Shown here in pieces: positions 21,988 through 34,100 of a stretch of 64,000 bases of DNA. A program made the translations under genes and the position numbers. Each line of letters starts with the position of its first letter. Position 1 is the stretch's first letter. This stretch comes from Panagrolaimus kolymaensis (lineage: Eukaryota; Nematoda; Chromadorea; Rhabditida; Panagrolaimidae), in assembly GCA_028622995.1 (NCBI GenBank), contig JAJQJQ010000036.1, forward strand, positions 1,054,001-1,118,000, written 5' to 3'. A model generated the notes under the pieces. That model saw only the letters and a program-made list of their open reading frames with translations. It did no database searches and had not been told where the DNA came from.

Positions 21988-24013
21988 CCCAACTCGTGAA
22001 AGGCCAACTCGTGATAAAAAAAAGTGCCCAACTCGTGATAAAAAAGTGCCCAACTCGTGACAAAAAGGCCAACTCGTGATGCCAACTCGTGAATTATCCC
22101 AACTCGTGAATCCAACTCGTGAAAAAAAAAAGTGCCCAACTCGTGATAAAAAAGTGCCTAACTCGTGAAAAAAAGGCCAACTCGTGAAAAAAAGGCCAAC
22201 TCGTGAAGAAAAAAAAGTTTTAATTTTTGACAATGAAAAATCATCAACAGTGTTTCCCAATTCCACAATTTTTACGATCAACTGTGTTTCCCTATTGCAC
22301 AATTTTTACGATCCATAGCACTTCCCTATGGATTGCATTTTATTGAATTTGCTATTAAATCTTCAAAATTATTGTTTGGATATGTCTATGCATTTATTTA
22401 TGAATTTTAAAAAATTTATTTTTGAGGCTTCTAATGGTCAATAATTTGCTAAATTTTCATATTCCTAACTTTTTTAGTCCAAAAAGTAAAAACGAAAATG
22501 CACTGAAACCACACTTGCTCTTGTTATCACCGAGTTCATAGAAAACTGCTAAAGACAAGAAATTTTGTCAAAAGCTTTGATCCTTCTTAGTGGTGAATTT
22601 AAGGTTAAAAAATTCCCAATCTCAAATAAGTTCAAGCTTATTTATTTTCCGATGGAGGGATTAAACAGCTCTGTATACTTCCAGTTTGAAATATTTTAAT
22701 TATATTTTTTGGCTGTCATATGTTTTGAACATATCGAAGAGCTAAATCCATTTACTTCCATTGGTGTTCCTTTTCAATGAAATTCTGAAGGAATAATGTA
22801 TTGCTCGGGAACGTGACAAGAAATTTATTCTTCTCTTTACCTTCGCAAATATTCTTTTGAAAAGCTGTTGGAGTTTCAACATCATTGAAATGCCAACCAT
22901 AATTATAGTTGCTAACGTTTCCTTTATTTCTTCAATTACCACATCGATATCAAATTTGTTTTTTTGCTAAAAGAAATTTAAAGGATTGTCAATAAACACG
23001 ATTGATCATCTTCCTCATTTACATTATCTGAATCATAAAGGTCAGGGTCAGGTTCATCGATTATTATCTCAAAAATGAAGTCGCCATCATCGTTGTCCTC
23101 ATAAGCTTATGTTGCATTCAAATCCACCCATATGCTTTAAGAGAAGCTTCACCTTTTTTAATTTTTTGCAAAAATAGCGAACTCCGCAGCAGCAAGTTAT
23201 TAGCAAATCCATTATTCGATCATGCCAGCCATCAAAAACTTAATAAAACTCACAAGAAAATTTCCTTATTCTTAGTAATTAAAGCCTTTAAACTCAGTTA
23301 TAAAGATTCAAAAATATGTACCATTTCATTAAAGGTGGAATGGAAATTTTCAAAAAATCACTATTTATGCTTTGAAACTTTGGATATTCATTACTCTAAT
23401 ATCGGGTAGCTCTGAGTTCAAAAATTCGTTAAATCCATCAAAAATAATCAACTCCTGAAAGTTTCATAACTCATCACCTTCAAAATATCAAAGTTTCACT
23501 ATTCAGAGAATCGTAGTCCTCCTATTTTGTCGCCATTAATCATTACCAAGAATAAAAAAGATAATAATAGAAGCAACAAAAACATATTTTTTAAAATTCA
23601 TAAATAAATGCATAGACATATCCAAACAATAATTTTGAAGATTTAATAGCAAATTCAATAAAATGCAATCCATAGGGAAGTGCTATGGATCGTAAAAATT
23701 GTGCAATAGGGAAACACAGTTGATCGTAAAAATTGTGGAATTGGGAAACACTGTTGATGATTTTTCATTGTCAAAAATTAAAACTTTTTTTTCTTCACGA
23801 GTTGGCCTTTTTTTCACGAGTTGGCCTTTTTTTCACGAGTTAGGCACTTTTTTATCACGAGTTGGGCACTTTTTTTTTTCACGAGTTGGATTCACGAGTT
23901 GGGATAATTCACGAGTTGGCATCACGAGTTGGCCTTTTTGTCACGAGTTGGGCACTTTTTTATCACGAGTTGGGCACTTTTTTTTATCACGAGTTGGCCT
24001 TTCACGAGTTGGG
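21988..24013. mobile_element. 2.0-kb element with 428-bp perfect terminal inverted repeats
   Basis: Arms 21988-22415 and 23586-24013 are exact inverted copies as far as I can read. Each arm begins with CCCAACTCGTGA and carries 12 irregularly spaced copies of AACTCGTGA over the outer 220 bases, followed by unique sequence. The dinucleotide TA flanks both ends (21986-21987 and 24014-24015), suggesting a TA target duplication. The 1.17-kb interior holds only fragments of open frame. The identical 105-residue frames at the two ends are products of the arms, not genes. Non-autonomous foldback or Tc1/mariner-related class; family not recognised. It sits between two minus-strand genes. Confidence 0.85.
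22742..23110 (-). other. Possible coding remnant inside the inverted-repeat element
   Basis: On the minus strand an acidic segment (EDNDDGDFIFEIIIDEPDPDL, about 23000-23105) can be spliced through a short intron ending TTTTAG at about 22974 to KFDIDVVIEEIKETLATII and a basic tail ending at 22742. No transposase motif is recognised. It could be a decayed element gene or chance. Confidence 0.25.
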
Positions 24014-24299
24014 TAATTCCCAAATTTTTTAGCGAAGAAATCGTTGCATTTTTAAAAGATTTTTGTTGAAAGTTTTAACAAAGTATTTGAACTGACAAAA
24101 GCTTTACAAATATCGCTCGCTTTCAAAAACTTCGAATATGCAACTTTTTTTAAAACAAGCTTACAATAAAATCTAGAGGAAATAAATGTCAGAAAAAAGA
24201 GTACAAACAAAAAATTTTCTTTATTATTACAAAATAAATCAATAAATACGATAAATAAAAGACATAAACATAAATAAGGTTATTACAATAAGTTCACAT

Positions 24300-26532
24300 T
24301 CAATGTCGTTTCTTTTTCTTCTTTGACTTTGATTTTGACTTTGGTTTTTCAATGACAACTTCTTTGCTTTGCATCGCCGTTGTTCCATCATTCTTTGAAT
24401 TTGATCGTATTTCTTCTGATGCATTCGGAGTTGAATTTGTTCGAACAAGTTTGACATCATGGAAACATTTTGGTTCAGCTTCATATGCAGGTTCAATGGC
24501 ATTTGCAGGATATCCAAAAGCATTACGTTCTTCGATACTTGATTCCCGTCTCCAAAATGGTAGTTCACGGCTAAAACAAAAGGTTAAAGAAATTCATAGC
24601 AATTATAAAAAATGTACCGCATAGTTGTAAGTGCGCGTCGACGAGATTCATCAGGTTGATTGAGTGAGAAAGCAACCACAAGAAGCAAAGCCATGGAATA
24701 TTTACAAAGATGCTCATCGTCACCAGGAACCAAATGACCATATTCAAGAGCGAAACATGTAAACTTGATATATTCAGGGGTGTCACGTTCTTGGAGGAAT
24801 TTACGAACTCCTGATGTCATTTCTTTGATATCTCCATTATGATAAAGCTTCAGACCACGTTTCTTCATTTCATCGATCGATTTCTTCCTAAAATAAAAAT
24901 TCGTTTAGTTGAAGTCTAATGAATAATAAACATACACAAGGCCATTAATGGTAACAAACACATCACCGATTAAGTTGTACAGGAGCGTAACTTCCACGCT
25001 TTGATTCTTCTTCTTTGGATCAGGTTTATAGTACCTAAAAATTAAATAAATGATAACTTCAATCTAAAAATGAAAATCTTACATTGCCATTTTCCCGATG
25101 ATTTCTTTTGAGTTTTTACCAAGGAGACCATTTCTTTGCATGGAGTTATAATGACATTCAAAGGATATCTTCTTGTTGATTGAACGCTGTGATTCCACGC
25201 TATCCTTGAAACGACCACGAAATTTTGAACCAAAACTTCCAGAATTTGATGTTCCCATTGCAATTGCCAATGCTCGAAACTGCTTCTTCTTTTTCTTTGG
25301 AATTTCATGTTGGTCTTCGACGACGATGACAGGTTCTTTTGATTCAATTACAGGAGTAACAGGAGGAAGTTGTGGAGGAGGACGTTCATCAGTAGCTTCA
25401 GTCGCAACAGTTGGTTCCTTCTTTGGCATTGATTCTGGCTGCTTGGGTTGTTCAACTTTTGACGGCAGAAGAGGAGGATGAGGAGCTTCTTTCTTGATTG
25501 GAGTTTTTGGTTTAGGAACATCGAGCTTCTTTGTTTCCACTTCTTTTACAACTTCTTTCGGTTCTGGTTGAACTTTTGCACTTTCTTCTTGTGGTTGTTT
25601 ACCATCTTCTATGATTATACCAGTGAGAGAGAGGTCCTTAAGTTCCTCTTGCTTCTTCTTCTTGAGGGATTTTTTCCTATAGCATATGACGAAGCTGAAA
25701 AAATGATTGCTTTAATAAGGGATGAAAACCAAAATAAACTTACACGACGATACCAACAATGAGCAGAATGACCACGATAGGAATCACAATCCAAAGCCAC
25801 CATATTTTCGATTCTTCTGTTTTTGAAGCTAGTGGTGATGTTGTAACAGCTTTGGAAGTTGACGTTGAAGTTGTTGTCGGTGGAGGTGGTACGTACACTT
25901 TAGCATTGAGGATAGTAACTGGACAATCTGCTGACACTTGACGAACTTCAATTGTAATTATGTTTTCTTTATCAAAAGCAGGATCACAGCTACCAGCAAA
26001 AACGCCACAATATGATGCTTGAGGATCATGCATACCAATATAAGAAGAACATATTTCGTTGAACTTTGTTTTAGGAACTTTATCACTTGTAAGAGTGACG
26101 TAAGTTTTGCTAGCTTGAATTCGGAATCCACAAAAGTTTGGTCGAGATGAACAAAGTTCTAATGCAGCAGGCATTGATTTAGAAAGTGAAGAATTGTAAC
26201 AAAACAGAACACTAGAAAGTCATTAAGTTTATTAGCTTATAAATATGAAAAACACAAACTTACTTTCCAATACAACTTTTCAAATCAACTTCAACATCCA
26301 ATTGACCATTTGCAAGTATGAGTTGAGCAGTTCCAGAAGACACCATTTTCACTTTGCCATCGGGTGTTCCTTCAAAGATAGGTAAATCATCAGATAAAAG
26401 TTCATTGTTGATATTATTCAAAGTTGAGCCAATATTTGAAGCCAGAATATGACGACGATCACCACCAGAATCCAAAGCAGCAGCAACGATGAAGAAAACA
26501 AAAAACAGGAACGACGAAGAAGAAACGAGCAT
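24300..26532 (-). CDS. Single-pass type I membrane protein, nematode-specific
   Basis: Exons (minus): 26532-26264, 26211-25744, 25694-25083, 25034-24936, 24887-24618, 24570-24300; every junction is phase 2 and closes; 662 residues. Residues 1-19 are a signal peptide (VSSSSFLFFVFFIVAAAL). The ectodomain (to about 225) has at least eight Cys (SCIG, ELCSS, NFCGF, EICSS, SYCGV, GSCDP, DCPV), probably disulphide-bonded, then a Thr/Pro stalk. The membrane helix IWWLWIVIPIVVILLIVGIV is at about 227-253 and is followed by RKKSLKKKK. The cytosolic part is Pro/Lys/Glu-rich and ends with a helical domain (FLQERDTPEYIKFTCFALEYG) and a KSKSKKKKRH tail. No family recognised. A copy of its last exon and 3' flank lies at 29430-29851. 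Confidence 0.8.
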
Positions 26533-27389
26533 CTTTTTTTTCTGACGACGATTGTTTGCAAGGCGACTGATTGTTGAGAAAAAAAATGAAGAATGAAAGG
26601 GTTTTTGAAATTCAAAAATTGTTTATATGGAATTTTGAAGGTGACTATTTTAATTTACATAAACGTTTCAAAACATCATCTTCGATGTGAAAGATGCAAA
26701 AATTTTGTAAATAGTTTAACAAAATGCAGTGTTTTTCTTCACATTTATTTGGTTCCTTTAAAAAATAATAAAGAAAGATTGTTTTTGGTGATGCAACTAA
26801 AAATGCGATGCGTTTGCTGCACATTACAGTATTACAATCGAGGCTAATAAGTGTATTTTTAAGCTTTGGTGGAAATAGTTAATGGGTTTTTTTCATTAAT
26901 CAAAACATGTGAGTCCATTATCCGAGAATTTTAAGTTCCATTCACTTAAATTAAATGATTTAATTTAATATCGAAAAAATGTTTCAATAAACAAATCTTT
27001 TAATTGATTCTTCTAACGAACGCTCCTAGATTAGAAACTTTTGCCCATGTTTTTTTGTTAAACACCTAAGTCATGGATTATTTCAAGCTTTCATCCTTAC
27101 AAATCTTTTTTGTTATTATTATTTCTTGATAGTTTGTTTTTGCCCTATTTTTTGTGTTTATAATTTTCTTTTCGCCATTATTTTTTTTGATTTGATTTTT
27201 ATTGATCTTTTTTCGTGGCCTTTTGATCCAAAAATATTAAGGAAGAAATTATTATTACAAACAAACAAACGCAGAACGTTCACTTTTTTTTCATTTGCGG
27301 CGATACGATGGTGGATGGATGATTTAATTTTTTTATTTTATGACGTTTAGGCTTTGATAAATATTTTGTATATAAAGCATAAATTAAGG
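26533..27389. other. Intergenic, no supported gene
   Basis: Upstream region of the type I membrane protein gene and downstream region of the third F-box-like gene. Short Phe/Leu-rich chance frames only. Confidence 0.45.
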
Positions 27390-27397
27390 ATTAGCAG

Positions 27398-27576
27398 CAG
27401 TGTGCCGCGCCTCCACCTCCGGAGGCGCCTCCATCGCCTCCGGAGGCGCCTCCGCCTCCGGAGGTGGAGGCGGAGGCGGAGGCGATGTTTCGAAAAACTA
27501 ACGTATTTTTATCGCCTCCGCGCCTCCGGAGGCGGAGGCGGAGGCGGAGGCGAAAAAATTAAAAAGCGGCACACTG
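27398..27576. mobile_element. hAT-type MITE with GGAGGCG subrepeats
   Basis: A 179-bp insertion with terminal inverted repeats CAGTGTGCCGC / GCGGCACACTG and exact 8-bp target duplications ATTAGCAG at 27390-27397 and 27577-27584. The interior is almost wholly CCTCCG/GGAGGCG repeats in both orientations. It is unrelated in sequence to the hAT-type MITEs at 13 kb and 57.6 kb, but built the same way. Its right end supplies the last codons and the stop codon of the adjacent F-box-like gene. Confidence 0.92.
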
Positions 27577-28572
27577 ATTAGCAGTGGCATAAATTTCTCG
27601 AAGTTGTTTTAACGCAATTTCAAGGTTTCGGTCAATTCCAGCGTAAAGAATTAAAGGTGGTCGATTTTGTGTAAAACTTATTAAAAGTAAATTTAAATTG
27701 TAATTTTGAAGTCTTTGAGCAAAAATTCCAGAGATATTAGTTTCAAATATAAATTTAATGTCCATTTTCGATGGCTTCTAAAAACTTTTATTTTTTTAGT
27801 TGTCCGATACTGAAATTTTTTTAATCAAAATTTAATTTGTTAGAAAATAAAAAATAAATTTATGTACCTTTAAACCATCGATAAACGCTTCAACCTCAAA
27901 ATCTTCTGAAAGATTTTCAATTGAAAACTTTTTCAAATTATGAAAATGAGGGATTTCTAGAAGCTTCGATGCGGTTTCGGATGAAATTAAATAATTTCGG
28001 CTTTCGTCATAATTCCAAATACTACAATTTTGAAGATTTGGAAGTTTTTCAATTATTTTTTCTAAAGACAAAATAATCCCATTTTTTTCATTTTTAATTG
28101 CAGAACTACGAAATGAAAACGTTGTGATAAGACCAGATGAAACTAATAAATTAAAATCATTTAAAGTTAAATCTTGATTAAGCAAAAATAATTCCGTTAT
28201 ATCACATCGATATATTTTTGGAACCAATGAGGATATCACAGCACTTTCCAATCCAGCAGAAGTAAAGACTAAACTATTTTTCACCGAAACTTTTTTTGGA
28301 AAACGCTTAATTTTGGGTCGTTGTAATAACGAATTTCCATTTATTTTGTCAGCTTTCCAAGTATTGTATAAGCAAAGAACCAAAACATTTTCCATGGTAA
28401 TAATTTGAGATTTTAAGTAAAAATATTTGCAAGTTTTTATAAGTTTTTCATAAATTTTGGCGTTGGAAGGATTTTTAGAAATATAAAAAATTATATTTTC
28501 TGGAATTGAAAATTGCTGGATTTTTGGAGAATTTGAAGAAATTGTAAGCCGTGGAATAAAATTAACAGCCAT
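27559..28572 (-). CDS. Divergent F-box-like protein, paralogue 3, ending in a MITE
   Basis: Exons (minus): 28572-27868 and 27777-27559, phase 0, 307 residues. Motif near the start: IPENIIFYISKNPSNAKIYEKL followed by CKYFYLKSQIITM, as in the pair at 5-8 kb, and the same intron position. The C-terminal half has LPNLQNCSIWNYDESRN and IPHFHNLKKFSIENLSEDFE. The exon-2 end RPPLILYAGIDRNLE replaces the PGMS end of paralogues 1 and 2. The reading frame runs through the MITE target duplication and ends inside the element (tail NQCAAF). Without the insertion the frame would read AAT CCT TAA and stop after Asn-Pro, so the insertion swapped one residue for five and left the gene otherwise intact. Confidence 0.75.
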
Positions 28573-29429
28573 ATAGAAGAATGTCTAAAAAATCAAATAA
28601 ACAATGATAAAAATAAAAGAACCAAAGTTAAAGTTAAAGTTTTCAAACCAGTTCCTCCTTGGTTTTAATCTTAAGAAAAAAGCTTTTTTTTAATTCAACA
28701 AAAATGGTCAAAGAAAGCAAATATTTTCTGTGAAAACAGTTTCTTCGGTGCAGCATTCATTTTTTTCTTCTTTGTCAACAGAAATTGAAGAGGAGCTGTT
28801 TGTTACTTGGAGGCAATGCTGTCTGTGAACAACAACAAAACATCTGCCAAAGATTAGGAAATTTCTTTAAAAAAAGGAGAAAATAAGATTTAAAAAAGCC
28901 AGTAACAATGAAGAAGAATTTTTTTTGTTTAAATTTTGAGTTTTCACACTTATGTAAAAGAAAAAAAAGTGAAGGCAAAAATTTTGAAGAAATAAACTCC
29001 TAATTGCTAAGAAAAAAACTTTATTAAATTAAAAGAAAAGAAGTTAGTTACTTGAAACAAAAAAAAGACAAATATTCACCCAACAAAAAATTGGTAAGAG
29101 ATTTGAAAATCTCTTTTAAAAAAAATTAAGAATGACTTTTTTTAAAACAGAAGCTAATTTGCAGTGTAAGTAAAATAAATTTTTAGTTTTTTATTCCAAG
29201 GAACCAACAGCAATAAGAGAATCAAAGGGATCTTGAAAAATTTTTTGACATTAAAGAATTAAAAGATAATATAAGATTCTATAATAGTTCGCTTGATTTT
29301 GCTTCGTTTAAAAATATCGTTAATTTTGGAATTAATTGTCCACGACCATGGAAAATTAAAAACTCATTTTTTATATTGCAATGAAACAATCTTCATAGCG
29401 GACCGAAGGCACGCGGAGCTTCTAGTTTG
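28573..29429. other. Intergenic, no supported gene
   Basis: Upstream region of F-box-like paralogue 3 and sequence up to the duplicated exon. A/T-rich; nothing else supported. Confidence 0.45.
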
Positions 29430-29851
29430 TATTGACAAATGCTTTACAAGGATCGCTTGCTTTCAATAACTTCGAGTATCCAACTTTTTTTAACCAAGCT
29501 TACAATAAAATTTAGAGGAAATAAATGTCAGAAAAAAGAGTACAAACAAAAAAATTTCTTTATTATTACAAAATAAATCAATAAATACGATAAATAAAAG
29601 ACATAAACATAAATAAAGTTATTACAATAAGTTCACATTCAATGCCGTTTCTTCTTCTTTGACTTTGATTTTGACTTTGGTTTTTCAACGACCACTTCTT
29701 TGCTTTGCATCGCCGTTGTTCCATCATTCTTTGAATTTGATCGTATTTCTTCGGATGCATTTGGTGTTGAATTTGTTCGAACAAGTTTGACATCATTGAA
29801 ACATTTGGGTTGAGCTTCATATGCAGCTTCGATGACGTTTGCAGGATAGAC
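29430..29851 (-). pseudogene. Duplicated last exon and 3' flank of the 24.3-kb gene
   Basis: This segment matches about 24091-24515 along its whole length with scattered substitutions: the 3' flank, the stop codon, and the coding tail PKCF(N/H)DVKLVRTNSTPNASEE...KSKSKKKKRH. The frame of the tail is still open in the copy, but the rest of the parent gene is absent, so it cannot make the parent protein. The copy is joined on its right to another small gene (29817-30082), read in a different frame. Confidence 0.8.
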
Positions 29852-30082
29852 CGTTGTTTTGATTGAAACTTAGAATTGTATCAACCTCATATTCGTTATT
29901 GATATCATTGAAAAGATCGGAATCAAAGGGAATCGATTGTTTGAGACTCTTCCGCAAAACATAATCATTTGCTTTGATTTTCTGTTTCTTATTGGGTTGT
30001 CTAAAAAACATTTTTATATATTTATTGCATAAATTAAAAAACTTTACTTATTCATTTCTGATCCATCATTATTTCTTTTCAT
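29817..30082 (-). CDS. Small hypothetical gene fused to the duplicated exon
   Basis: Exons (minus) 30082-30048 and 30000-29817 encode 72 residues: MKRNNDGSEMNK joined to QPNKKQKIKANDYVLRKSLK, then IPFDSDLFNDINNEYEVDT and a tail read out of frame through the duplicated exon (LSCKRHRSCI). The splice sites are good (GTAAAG, TTTTTTAG). The upstream part has codon-like composition and a basic, nuclear-localisation-like KKQKIK. Probably a gene whose 3' end was replaced by the duplicated segment, or a fragment. No family recognised. Confidence 0.45.
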
Positions 30083-31165
30083 TTTTGTGCCAAAACAATA
30101 AAAGCAAGATCAAAGGATAAAAAAAAAAGATTATTTTGTGACCATCAAATTTTTTTTTATTAATCTTCTATTGAAATTTATCGGTAAAAATAATTTCACG
30201 ACGAAAGGCAGTCTTTTTTAATTAGATCATTCTCTCTCAAAGGAAGCATTATTTTTTCATTGCTTGCCAAAAATGCCCTTAAAGCTTTCTTTTTAAATTT
30301 CAAATAAAAAACTTCAAACAAAAAGTTTGACTTTGAAAAAAAAATCAATCAATAACGAATCATTCATCTTTCATTTCAACGCTGATATTTCCTCTTTCAA
30401 AAACTTTTTATTATCTTTTCAATCAACCAATCTAAATCAATTTTCAATTTTCAAAATCAAAATGTTCTTCTTACTTTTAATTCCAATTATTTATATTATT
30501 CGATTTTTATGGAAAAAACAACAACGAAAATGTTAATTCTATGATGATGGATGATCCACTTTTTTTGCTTGATGGAAATATGTTCTAATGGCTCGGGTCT
30601 TTATCTTCTTCAATTCTTGATCGTCTCGTCAACTTTAGCTGCTTCAAGTCGTTTTTAATTGAAATCAAAGAATATTTATTTTTTCTCATTTTTCATTTTT
30701 TTCATAGTTTCTCGATTTTTTCTTTCATGTAAATTATTTTTGTTTTGTTAAAATATTTGTATATATTTTTTTGTTTGTTTGTTGATTTTGATTTATAAAT
30801 TATTGTTTTTCCCTTTCATTTTTTGTGTCTCCGTTAACTGTAAATTAGAGATGCCAGTTTTTTTATTATCCCAAAACATTGAGCTTTTTTCGAAGATCAC
30901 TTCTTTCTTTAAATTATTCTATTATTCTAGGTTTCTTGCAAAATAATAATAAGATTATCAGAAATTACTTTAGTCTTTTTTTTTTGTATTTCTTCTTCTC
31001 AATTAGAGTCACTTTCGGATTTGATAAATATTTGCATTGTTATTAATTTAAAAAAATTTGTTTTGTTAAAACTATTAAAAGCATTCATTCATTATATTTA
31101 CAAACAAACAAACAAATTAAAGACAATTAACAACAACGAAAAACGATATGTATTTATAAAATTTA
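30083..31165. other. Intergenic, no supported gene
   Basis: A/T-rich. A 24-residue hydrophobic frame (30462-30536) is present but unsupported. The right end is the 3' flank of the GLUT-like gene. Confidence 0.45.
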
Positions 31166-34100
31166 TTAATATCCCGATCCACCAAATGAAATATCCGTAA
31201 CCACATTAGCACCAACGCTGGGTAAAGCACTGCAATAAAACGGTGGAGCTTTTTTAGAATAATCTCTCGTGGCTTTCGCTGTTTCATATTTTAATTTCAT
31301 CATCATTTTTTTATTTTTACTACATTCTCCCGTTTCACTATCATCTTCGGAGGAATTAAAAGCAGACGATGACGCTGTTGATGAAGATGAAATAGCAGAC
31401 GATGTGGTTGTTAAAGGTGCTTCAGAAGACACCGAATTTGATGACCATGTCGTCGTTGAAAGGCTTGCACCTCTCTTTTTTGATGGACTTCTTGAATTTG
31501 ATTTTGTTGATTTTGATTTAGATAAATCATTTTCAGATTCCGTTAAAATCATTTGTGCAACTATTTCATGAATTTCTTTTCCCTTTGTTTCAGGCAAATT
31601 TCGATATAAATAAATTAGGGATAAAGTTGAAGGAATAATAAATAAAGGCAAAAATGACCATGCACTTATCCATTGATACATAGGCAAAGTAATAAATGAA
31701 AAAACAAAATTTATTGATGTACTTATTCCAAATACGATGGATTGAATTAATGAACGATATCGTTGAGCAGCTAATTCAGATGTAATAAAATATGCTATTG
31801 GACCCAAAGCTCCACTAAAAAAGATACATTTTTTAACTGTGTTTATAGTTTTTTCTTTTAAAATAATAGAGCAAAAAATGGAAAAAAAATTTATTAAAAT
31901 CCTAAATAATTAAATTTACTGTCACAGCGCAATCATTTTCAATCAAAGGCGGAGTAGAAATGGACAAGCTCAATCGCGGTGAGAGTCACAAATTAAGGCA
32001 AAGGCAACGGAAAAAAGAAAGAAAACCATGAGCTTGTTAATTTTTTTAGAGATTTTTGATAGTTAACGCCTTATTTAAAAATCTGTAATGGGTTTTAAAA
32101 AAATGTTCCCCACGCCGTTTTTAAGTTAGATAATTATCTATCTTTTCGTACAATCAGATTTCAATTTGATAAAGAAATAAAAAAATGGTTCTGTACTAAC
32201 TTTTTGCTTCATTTGATGCATCAAAACTACATCTCCAGATGCCTTAAAAAATTGGTTCTTTTGCTTAAACATATCTCTCAGATATTGTTTAATCACCTCT
32301 CTAATTTTTTAACAATAAAAAATATTATTTGCATCTTCAAATTAGTTATTTTATCGCCGATATAAAACTATCAATTTTGGTTTCATAAAAAAAGTCATTG
32401 CTTTTGCCTTTGGTTGGCATTTTGGCAACATGCAAAAGGGATCGTCTGCTTGCCATGTTTACTCAGCCATGATTACGCTGTGCTGTAAAAATTTTGGGTT
32501 TTACAAAGAAAAATGTTTTTGAACTTTTTTATTGCATTTTTTTGCTTTGGAATTTAGGTTCAAAAAAATGAAAAATGGAAAATGGAAAATCTATTTTGTA
32601 AAGAATTCAAAAAAATTTTAATTTGAATTTCCCGTCAGAATTTTATATTTCAAACCAAATTTTTTTTGGTATTTAAACTTTGTTTTTGTTTTCTCTGTTA
32701 TTTTTTTTTATTTCTGTTAACTTTTTTTAGATAAATAAAAAGCTTACCCATAAGTAACACCAAAACCCATTAAACTTCCAACACACCCATAACGATAATA
32801 ACCATGAAAACCCGAAGCTAATCGATCAAAAATTAAATATAAAATAAGGCAAAAAGTATTTAAAATTCCTGCTCCAATCATCATAGGTCTTCGACCAAAT
32901 TTATCAACATAAAAGGTTCCAAAAATGGAAGCCAAAAAATTTGATATTATAAATGCAAATGACGCATATTGAGCCATTTCATTTGAAAAATGTGATTCCA
33001 AAATATCGGTGGATAAATATAAAATAGGCCAAATTCCAACCACAAGTTGAAGGGACATAACTCCAAGAATTAAAGCTTTACGAAGATGAGGTTGAACAAG
33101 GACATCCTTGACAGCTCTCATCAAAGGCATATCTATTTTTTCATCGGATTCTTTAAGGATATTTAAAATAATTTCATCGTAATTTTGATTTTCACCTAAA
33201 AATTTATAAATTGTCAAAAAAGTCATTTTTTATGTTTTCGTGGCAGGACTCAAAAGTTTTGTTTAGATAATTAAAACTAACCTCGATAAAATTTGAGAGA
33301 TTCTATGGCAGCTTTTCGATCCTTTTTATGAATCAATAAAAATTTTGGAGTTTCTTTTAATGGAAACATAATTAATATTGCAACCGCTCCAGGAATAACA
33401 CCGAATCCAACTAATAAAACTAAATTTTGTCCAAGAACCACATTCAAGCCAAATCCCATTCCAACTACATTCATTGCGATGAAAGCGGTTTCGGATAAGA
33501 AACTACAGACACCTCTCATATCGGTTGGTGTTGTTTCCTGAAAATAAAAATATGTAAGTTTTTTAAATGTCAAAAAATAAATAAAAATTTGTAATTACTT
33601 GAAGAAATAAAATTAGAGTTATAAAAGATACTCCACAACTGGCTGAAGCAACAATTCGACCAAAAAATAAAAGTTCAGGTATTTTAATCCATATACCCAT
33701 GGTGCATAGAATTGTACCAACAAGGGATACAATATTAGCAAGAACCAAGGAAGCTGAAATTTAAAAAATTATACATATTTTATTTTAAAAAAAATTAAAC
33801 TTAAAAGTTAGAGTTTAGAATCGAAAATTTTGGGTCTAGTTGTAAGACCCAGGCAATTATTTATTTACCCAAGCTCGAGAATCATAAAATAATTCATGAA
33901 AATATTTTACTATTTTTCGAAGAAAAAAAAATTAAGTAAAAATATAGAAAATGGAAACTTTTCGCATCGAAATCCTTGACTCTATTGTTGTTCAGTTTCA
34001 TGAACTCATTTAACTTACTTTTCCTTCCATAATTATCTGTCATATATGGAGTAAAAAATACACCAAATAAATAACCAATAAACCATATGTTTAAAACTAA

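Noticed and set aside
21985..22302. 105-residue frame on the minus strand, repeated exactly at 23699-24016 on the plus strand
   Set aside because: Translations of the ACTCGTG arrays in the inverted arms (SRVGLF/HELGTF repeats). Identity comes from the inverted repeat; composition is not protein-like.
24239..24568. 109-residue Met/Gln/Lys-rich frame, with a similar frame at 29578-29820
   Set aside because: Wrong frame of the last exon of the type I membrane protein gene and of its duplicated copy.
27354..27581. Arg/Leu and Gly-rich frame
   Set aside because: Translation of GGAGGCG repeats of the MITE.
30462..30536. 24-residue hydrophobic micropeptide frame (FFLLLIPIIYIIRFLWKK)
   Set aside because: A/T-rich DNA often makes such frames; no promoter, conservation or partner exon is visible, so not listed as a gene.
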